Below, piece by piece: positions 60,017 through 64,000 of a stretch of DNA of 64,000 bases (positions are counted from its first letter, which is position 1; every line of letters starts with the position of its first letter). The stretch is taken from the NCBI RefSeq assembly GCF_018524365.1, contig NZ_JAEKFT010000001.1:186001-250000 (forward strand). The letters are read 5' to 3'. Made by a program: the position numbers and the translations under genes. The notes under the pieces were generated by a model. It ran no database searches. It saw only the letters and a list, made by a program, of their open reading frames with translations, and was not told where the DNA came from. This stretch comes from Denitromonas iodatirespirans (lineage in GTDB: Bacteria; Pseudomonadota; Gammaproteobacteria; Burkholderiales; Rhodocyclaceae).

Positions 60017-60065
60017 GACACACCTCCAGAGAGCAACTGATGAATGATTGGACGTCGAGAAACTG

Positions 60066-60082
60066 AAACAAGATACGTGCCA
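60066..60082 (-). promoter_or_regulatory. Sigma-54-type (-24/-12) promoter before hupE
   Basis: Minus strand TGGCACGTATCTTGTTT: TGGCAC (60082-60077), five bases, then TTGTTT (60071-60066). It matches the TGGCAC-N5-TTGC consensus except T for C in the -12 element. Predicted start is near 60057, about 40 nt before the hupE ATG. Sigma-54 with an NtrC-type activator (HoxA/HupR) is the established control of hydrogenase operons in related bacteria. Confidence 0.6.
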
Positions 60083-60193
60083 GAAATCCTGGGCTTGATA
60101 CATCAGGGAAACCGGTCGCGCCGCGTCTGCGGGCTGGCAAGCGCGCTCCCAGCGAACGGCGCGGGCTGCATAGCGGCTAACCATCCCACCCAC

Positions 60194-61561
60194 TCAAGCG
60201 ACCGACGCCAGCGGCAGGCACACCGAAAACACCGCCCCGCCCTGGGCGGCATTGGCCACCGACAGCTGACCGCCGTGATGCTCGACGATACCGTAGCTGA
60301 TGGCCAACCCCAAACCGGTACCCTGCCCGACCGGTTTGGTGGTGAAGAACGGATCGAAGACATGGGCCAGATGCTCCGGGTCGATGCCCGGGCCGTTGTC
60401 CGCGAAATGCAGTCGCACCCGTGCCGGTACGGCAGAGGCATCGATCTCGGCCGACACCTGCAGCGTCGGGGCCTCGCGCCCGCTGGTGGCGTCCCAGGCG
60501 TTCTGCACCAGGTTCATCATCACCTGCTGCATCTGGCCGGCCGAGCCGATCATCGGCAGCGGCGCCGGGATGTCGAGCCGCACCTGGAAGTCCTTGCGCG
60601 CGGCCTGGCACACCCAGCGCACCGCGCGCTCGATCACCTCGGCCAGATCGAATTGCTGCTGCTCGTCGCGGTCGATGGCCGAGAAACGCTTGAGCCCGTC
60701 GACGATCTGCCGGGTGCGTTCGGCGCCCTCGATGGTGCCGTCGATCAGCGGATCGAGATCGTCGAGGATGCGGTCGATGCGCAGGCGTTCGCGCTGGTCG
60801 GCCAACTGCGCGGGCGAATCGCCGGCATGCACCGCGGCGAGGTAGGTCTCCAGCCGGTCGGCGTAGCGGCGCAGCGCATGCACGTTGCCGAGGATGAAGC
60901 TGATCGGGTTGTTCAGCTCGTGCGCCACGCCGGCCACCAGCCGGCCGAGCGAGGCCATTTTTTCGGAATGCAGCAGCTGCTGCTGGGTTCGCTTGAGGTC
61001 GTCATGCGCCTGACGCAGCGCCTGGTAGGCCTTGCGCAACTCGCCCACCGGCCGGCCGGTGACGACCATGCCCATCGACTTGCCGACCGCATTGAAGCGC
61101 GGTGTGCAGTTGAAGGACACCGGCACCGCCGAGCCGTCATGGGCGCGCAGCGACAGCTCGCAGTCGTGCACTTCGCGCTCGCCGAACACGGTGAGCAGCT
61201 GGCGCGCCTTGTCGCGCGCGTCTGCGTCCTCGAACAACTCGTAGATCGCCGTGCCGCGCAGCGCCTCGGCGCTCTTGCCGGTGATCACTTCCAGCGCGGG
61301 ATTCACATCCTCGATGGCGCCGTCGCGCCCGCACACCACCAGGATGTCGGACATCGCGGTGAGCACCGAGAGGATGAACTGCTGCGACTCCTCGAGCTTG
61401 GCGTTCTTCTCCTCCAGCGCCACCTCGTACTGCAACAGGTCGGAATACACCTCGTCCATCTTGTGGATGACATCCATCCACACATCCTCGCCCACACCGA
61501 CCAGCTCGCCGGGGTGGCCGGTCTGGCCCACGGGATGGGGTTTGTCGCCGGATCTGCTCAT
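60194..61561 (-). CDS. hoxJ: Hydrogenase sensor histidine kinase HoxJ/HupT
   Basis: A soluble kinase of 455 residues that receives the H2 signal from the regulatory hydrogenase. A coiled region (LLQYEVALEEKNAKLEESQQ) precedes one PAS domain at about 85-195 (ILVVCGRDGAIEDVNPAL). The phospho-acceptor is His 214 (LVAGVAHELNNPISFILGN), and the HATPase has QVMMNLVQNAWDAT, DNGPGID and GTGLGLAIS. No transmembrane segment. It starts 19 bases after hoxC. By analogy the unphosphorylated or phosphorylated HoxA/HupR partner controls hydrogenase genes; that gene is not in view. Confidence 0.93.
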   Translation of the reverse strand: MSRSGDKPHPVGQTGHPGELVGVGEDVWMDVIHKMDEVYSDLLQYEVALEEKNAKLEESQQFILSVLTAMSDILVVCGRDGAIEDVNPALEVITGKSAEALRGTAIYELFEDADARDKARQLLTVFGEREVHDCELSLRAHDGSAVPVSFNCTPRFNAVGKSMGMVVTGRPVGELRKAYQALRQAHDDLKRTQQQLLHSEKMASLGRLVAGVAHELNNPISFILGNVHALRRYADRLETYLAAVHAGDSPAQLADQRERLRIDRILDDLDPLIDGTIEGAERTRQIVDGLKRFSAIDRDEQQQFDLAEVIERAVRWVCQAARKDFQVRLDIPAPLPMIGSAGQMQQVMMNLVQNAWDATSGREAPTLQVSAEIDASAVPARVRLHFADNGPGIDPEHLAHVFDPFFTTKPVGQGTGLGLAISYGIVEHHGGQLSVANAAQGGAVFSVCLPLASVA

Positions 61562-61580
61562 GGCCCGCGCCTCGTCCGCC

Positions 61581-63038
61581 TCAATGCACCGTGCACACCA
61601 TGCACGGATCGAAGGAGCGCACCACATGCTGCACCGCCAGCGGCATGTCCGCGCCCTCGCTCACCGGCAGGCCGACCAGCGCCTGCTCCAGCGCACCGGG
61701 CGTGCCGGCCGCATCGCGCGGCGAGAAGTTCCAGGTGGTGGGCGCGATGATCTGGTAATTCTGGATGCGCCCGCCACGCACCACCAGCCAGTGGCCGAGC
61801 GCACCGCGCGCCGCCTCGACCCGGCCGACGCCGACGCCGCTGTCCGGCAGCCTTGCCTCGACGCAGAAAGGCTCGCCCGGCACCAGCTCGCGCACCCAGG
61901 CTTCCATCATCGGCACCACCCGCGCGATCTCCAGCAAGCGGCCGACGACACGGCTCATCACGTTGCCACCGCCCTGTGCCACCAGGCTGCGCGCCAGCGG
62001 GTGGCCATCGACCACCTGCCGCGCCAGCGCCCCGCACTGCACCACTTTGTCGCACCAGCGCGGTGCCTTGCACCAGGAATAGGCATCGGGCTTGTCGGCA
62101 TCGGGGTGGGTCTCGCCCACCAGCGGATGATGCGCCACCGCCGAGCCGGCCAGCCAGGCATGGGACAGGTCCTCGACGATGTCGCGCGCGTCGAGCGGAT
62201 GCACGTTGCCGACGGCGGCATCCCACACGCCGGGGGCGAAACGGCGCGCCCCGTCGACCGGATAATTGCCGAAGCTCAGGTAGCGCTCGGGACAACGGCC
62301 CAGCGTCTCGAGCCCGAGGCGCCGCGAGAGGTCGAGAAAACGCGCCAGATCGCCGCGCGCCGGGCCGCCCGCCTCAAACCACGCCCACAGCGCGTCGACC
62401 GAATCGAGCGCGGTCACCGCCTCCAGCGCATCGCCGAACAGATGCCGCTCCAGCCAGCCGCGGAACTCGCGCAGCAGGCTCAGCAGGCGCACCCGCTCTG
62501 CCGGCAGGATGGCGCGCGCCGAGCCGCCCGGCTGCAGGCTCAGGGTATGCGGCCATTTGCCGGCCAGCATGCCCATCAGCTGCAGGAAGCGCGCCCGGGC
62601 CGGCAGCGCCTCGGCGGCGGCCGACCCTTCGACCGCCTTGAAGCGGGTGCGCACGGCGTCGAAACCCGGCGTGCCGGCATAGGCGTCGCGGGCGAAATCG
62701 GGCATGAAGAAGAGGTAGAAATGGGTGAAGTGGTCGGCCAGATTCTCGGCCGCCAGCATCAGGTTGGTGGCGCGTGCGCCGTTGGGCGGCGCTCTCACGC
62801 CGGCCAGATCGGCCAGCGCGGCGGCCGCGGCGGCCGACTGCGACACCGAGCAGATGCCGCAGATGCGCGGCACCAGCACCAGCGCGTCCATCGGCGCCTT
62901 GCCCGGCAGGATCTGCTCGAAGCCGCGGTACAGCGGCGAATTGACCCAGGCCGCGGACACCCGGCCGTCGGCCGCCTCAAGCGTGACTTCCAGATCGCCC
63001 TCGACCCGGTTGAACGGGCCCAATACCTGGCGGCTCAT
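61581..63038 (-). CDS. hoxC: Regulatory (H2-sensing) [NiFe] hydrogenase large subunit
   Basis: 485 residues with the Ni-Fe active site. The proximal Cys pair is C60/C63 in PRICGICSVSQ, where Gln replaces the His of energy-converting enzymes, as in HoxC/HupV. The C-terminal pair is DPCMVCTVH, and the protein ends at that His, so there is no peptide for endoprotease maturation. Both traits define group 2b H2 sensors. It overlaps the hoxB stop by four bases and precedes hoxJ. Confidence 0.95.
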   Translation of the reverse strand: MSRQVLGPFNRVEGDLEVTLEAADGRVSAAWVNSPLYRGFEQILPGKAPMDALVLVPRICGICSVSQSAAAAAALADLAGVRAPPNGARATNLMLAAENLADHFTHFYLFFMPDFARDAYAGTPGFDAVRTRFKAVEGSAAAEALPARARFLQLMGMLAGKWPHTLSLQPGGSARAILPAERVRLLSLLREFRGWLERHLFGDALEAVTALDSVDALWAWFEAGGPARGDLARFLDLSRRLGLETLGRCPERYLSFGNYPVDGARRFAPGVWDAAVGNVHPLDARDIVEDLSHAWLAGSAVAHHPLVGETHPDADKPDAYSWCKAPRWCDKVVQCGALARQVVDGHPLARSLVAQGGGNVMSRVVGRLLEIARVVPMMEAWVRELVPGEPFCVEARLPDSGVGVGRVEAARGALGHWLVVRGGRIQNYQIIAPTTWNFSPRDAAGTPGALEQALVGLPVSEGADMPLAVQHVVRSFDPCMVCTVH

Positions 63039-64000
63039 TGGCGCCCCGTCTTGCGGATCGCCGGTGTCACCACGGCATGGTCGGCCGTGGCATTGGCGCG
63101 CACGCGGCGTGGCGTGGCCGACTTGGACAGCGCCGCCAGCGCCACGAACCAGGCCTTGGGCATGTCGGTCGGCAGGCCGATGGGAATGCCGCCGACCTTG
63201 GGCGTCTGGGCGAAGGGATGGCCGGGCTCCTCGAAGCCCGGCTCGGTACAGCTGATGCAGGCATAGCCGCCATTGGTGCACGAGCCCTGCCCGTTCCACG
63301 GCCGCAGGTTGCAGTCGGCATGCGCCTGGGTGCCCTTGCAGCCCATGTGCTCCATCATGCAGCCGAGGTCGGAGGGTTTCTCGGCGCTGGCCTTGAATTC
63401 GTAGAACTCGTTGCGCGAACAGCCGTGGTGCACCAGGTGGTCGGCATAGAAGCGGGGCCGACCGAGCGCGTCCAGGCTGTCGGCCGTGACCTCGTCCATG
63501 GCCAGCGCCAGCAGCGTCTCGATCACCCAGTCCGGATGCGTCGGGCAGCCGGCAACGTTGATCACCGGCAGACCGCTGCCGCTGCGGTAGTCGGCGCCCA
63601 GCAGGCCGCCCATGTCGTCGCCCTCGTATTGCAGGCCGCAGGCGTCGGTCGGGTTGAAGCCGGCGGCCGTCACCCCGCCGTAGGCCGCACAGGTGCCCAC
63701 CGCCACGGTATGCGTGGCGCGCGTGGCGAGCGCACGCACCCAGTCGATCATCGGCCGACCGGTGCCGGCCAACAGGTGGAAACGTCCGCTGCCCTTGGGC
63801 CCGCGCAGCAAGGCGCCTTCGACGCACAGCACGTCGAGCGGCCGGCTGCCGCGCTCGCAGGCCTCGAGCAGCGCGACCGCCTCGGCGCCGCTGGCCTCCG
63901 ACAGGCTCGGATGCCACAGCAGGTCGATGCCTCCGTCGGCGAGCGTGGCCATCAGATTGGGGGTGTCGGCGCACAGCAGCGACATGGTGCAGCCGCCGCA
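63035..64000 (-). CDS. hoxB: Regulatory [NiFe] hydrogenase small subunit, 5' end outside window
   Basis: 321 codons plus the stop are visible and the start lies beyond 64000. The open end reads CGGCTMSLLCADTPN, the CxxC of the proximal [4Fe-4S] site, so only about 15-25 N-terminal residues are missing. VGTCAAYGGVTAAGFNPTD, NVAGCPTHPDWVIETLL, the medial/distal ligands in HLVHHGCSRNEFYEFKAS and MGCKGTQAHADCNLRPWN are present. No Tat signal is expected for this cytosolic sensor class, but the N-terminus is not seen. It forms the H2 sensor with HoxC. Confidence 0.95.
   Translation of the reverse strand, partial: CGGCTMSLLCADTPNLMATLADGGIDLLWHPSLSEASGAEAVALLEACERGSRPLDVLCVEGALLRGPKGSGRFHLLAGTGRPMIDWVRALATRATHTVAVGTCAAYGGVTAAGFNPTDACGLQYEGDDMGGLLGADYRSGSGLPVINVAGCPTHPDWVIETLLALAMDEVTADSLDALGRPRFYADHLVHHGCSRNEFYEFKASAEKPSDLGCMMEHMGCKGTQAHADCNLRPWNGQGSCTNGGYACISCTEPGFEEPGHPFAQTPKVGGIPIGLPTDMPKAWFVALAALSKSATPRRVRANATADHAVVTPAIRKTGRQ

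Noticed and set aside
61581-63974. 797-codon reading of the hydrogenase large subunit
   Set aside because: The extension is antisense-frame noise through hoxB; the family N-terminus begins at MSRQVLGPFNRVEGD (63038), which overlaps the hoxB stop.

Overview
The window is about 64 kb of high-GC, gene-dense DNA with almost no intergenic space. Its gene neighbourhoods point to a betaproteobacterium, most likely in the Rhodocyclales (Azoarcus/Thauera/Zoogloea-like). The markers are pilGHIJL beside rubredoxin, thiD, thiE and hemL; algH-ruvX-pyrR-pyrB-pyrC'; pilT-pilU back to back with yggS-proC-yggT-yggU; and a H2-sensing regulatory hydrogenase. The lineage is inferred from gene content and order, not from a marker-gene phylogeny. 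I found no rRNA or tRNA genes, CRISPR array, IS element or prophage. Four parts stand out from ordinary chromosome: the short RNA locus near 34.0 kb, the damaged locus at 34.1-34.7 kb, the repeat block after pilU, and the c-di-GMP/HDOD signalling cluster.

Layout. 1-5 kb: the end of an unrecognised gene and a very large five-PAS hybrid histidine kinase. 5-14.4 kb (+): housekeeping genes uppP, a YqiA-like esterase, a methyltransferase, rarD, an RNB exoribonuclease, tonB, aroE, mtgA and mgtE. 14.3-18.7 kb (-): a TetR regulator with an alpha/beta hydrolase, then hemL, thiE and a divergent thiD homologue. 18.9-28.4 kb (+): rubredoxin, then the complete Pil-Chp chemosensory operon pilG-pilH-pilI-pilJ-pilL. 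28.4-33.8 kb: photolyase (-), then algH-ruvX-pyrR-pyrB-pyrC' (+), where the last gene is a catalytically dead dihydroorotase partner of PyrB. 33.9-34.1 kb: a compact promoter/short transcript/terminator unit that looks like a small RNA with an anti-Shine-Dalgarno stretch. 34.1-40.6 kb: an RND multidrug efflux operon (adaptor, pump, outer-membrane channel) whose divergent TetR repressor is frameshifted and truncated. The truncation joins it to a fragment of the acyl-CoA synthetase gene whose intact copy lies just past the other end of the operon.

40.6-50.2 kb: acyl-CoA synthetase, yggU-yggT-proC-yggS (-), the twitching ATPases pilT and pilU (+), a block of intergenic repeats, a DUF1801 protein, an RlmL-type methyltransferase, HemJ and an SDR epimerase. 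50.2-56.8 kb (+): a 2Fe-2S flavin reductase, followed by a signalling trio: a degenerate-EAL/HDOD protein, an HDOD-histidine kinase fusion, and a REC-PAS-GGDEF-EAL protein. 56.8-59.4 kb (-): a small cytochrome c and a YyaL-type thioredoxin-domain protein, the latter with a long palindrome over its promoter. 59.4-64 kb (-): a hydrogenase-regulation segment with hupE behind a sigma-54-type promoter, the sensor kinase hoxJ/hupT, and the regulatory [NiFe] hydrogenase subunits hoxC/hupV and hoxB/hupU. The last of these runs off the window.

How they work together. Surface motility is represented by both its motor (PilT/PilU) and its chemosensory controller (PilGHIJL), and the GGDEF/EAL protein is a possible link to c-di-GMP control of attachment. 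Pyrimidine synthesis is grouped with its regulator. The hydrogenase segment describes a H2 sensor (HoxBC) passing signal to a kinase (HoxJ). The expected NtrC-type regulator (HoxA/HupR) is not in the window, but its sigma-54 target signature is visible before hupE.
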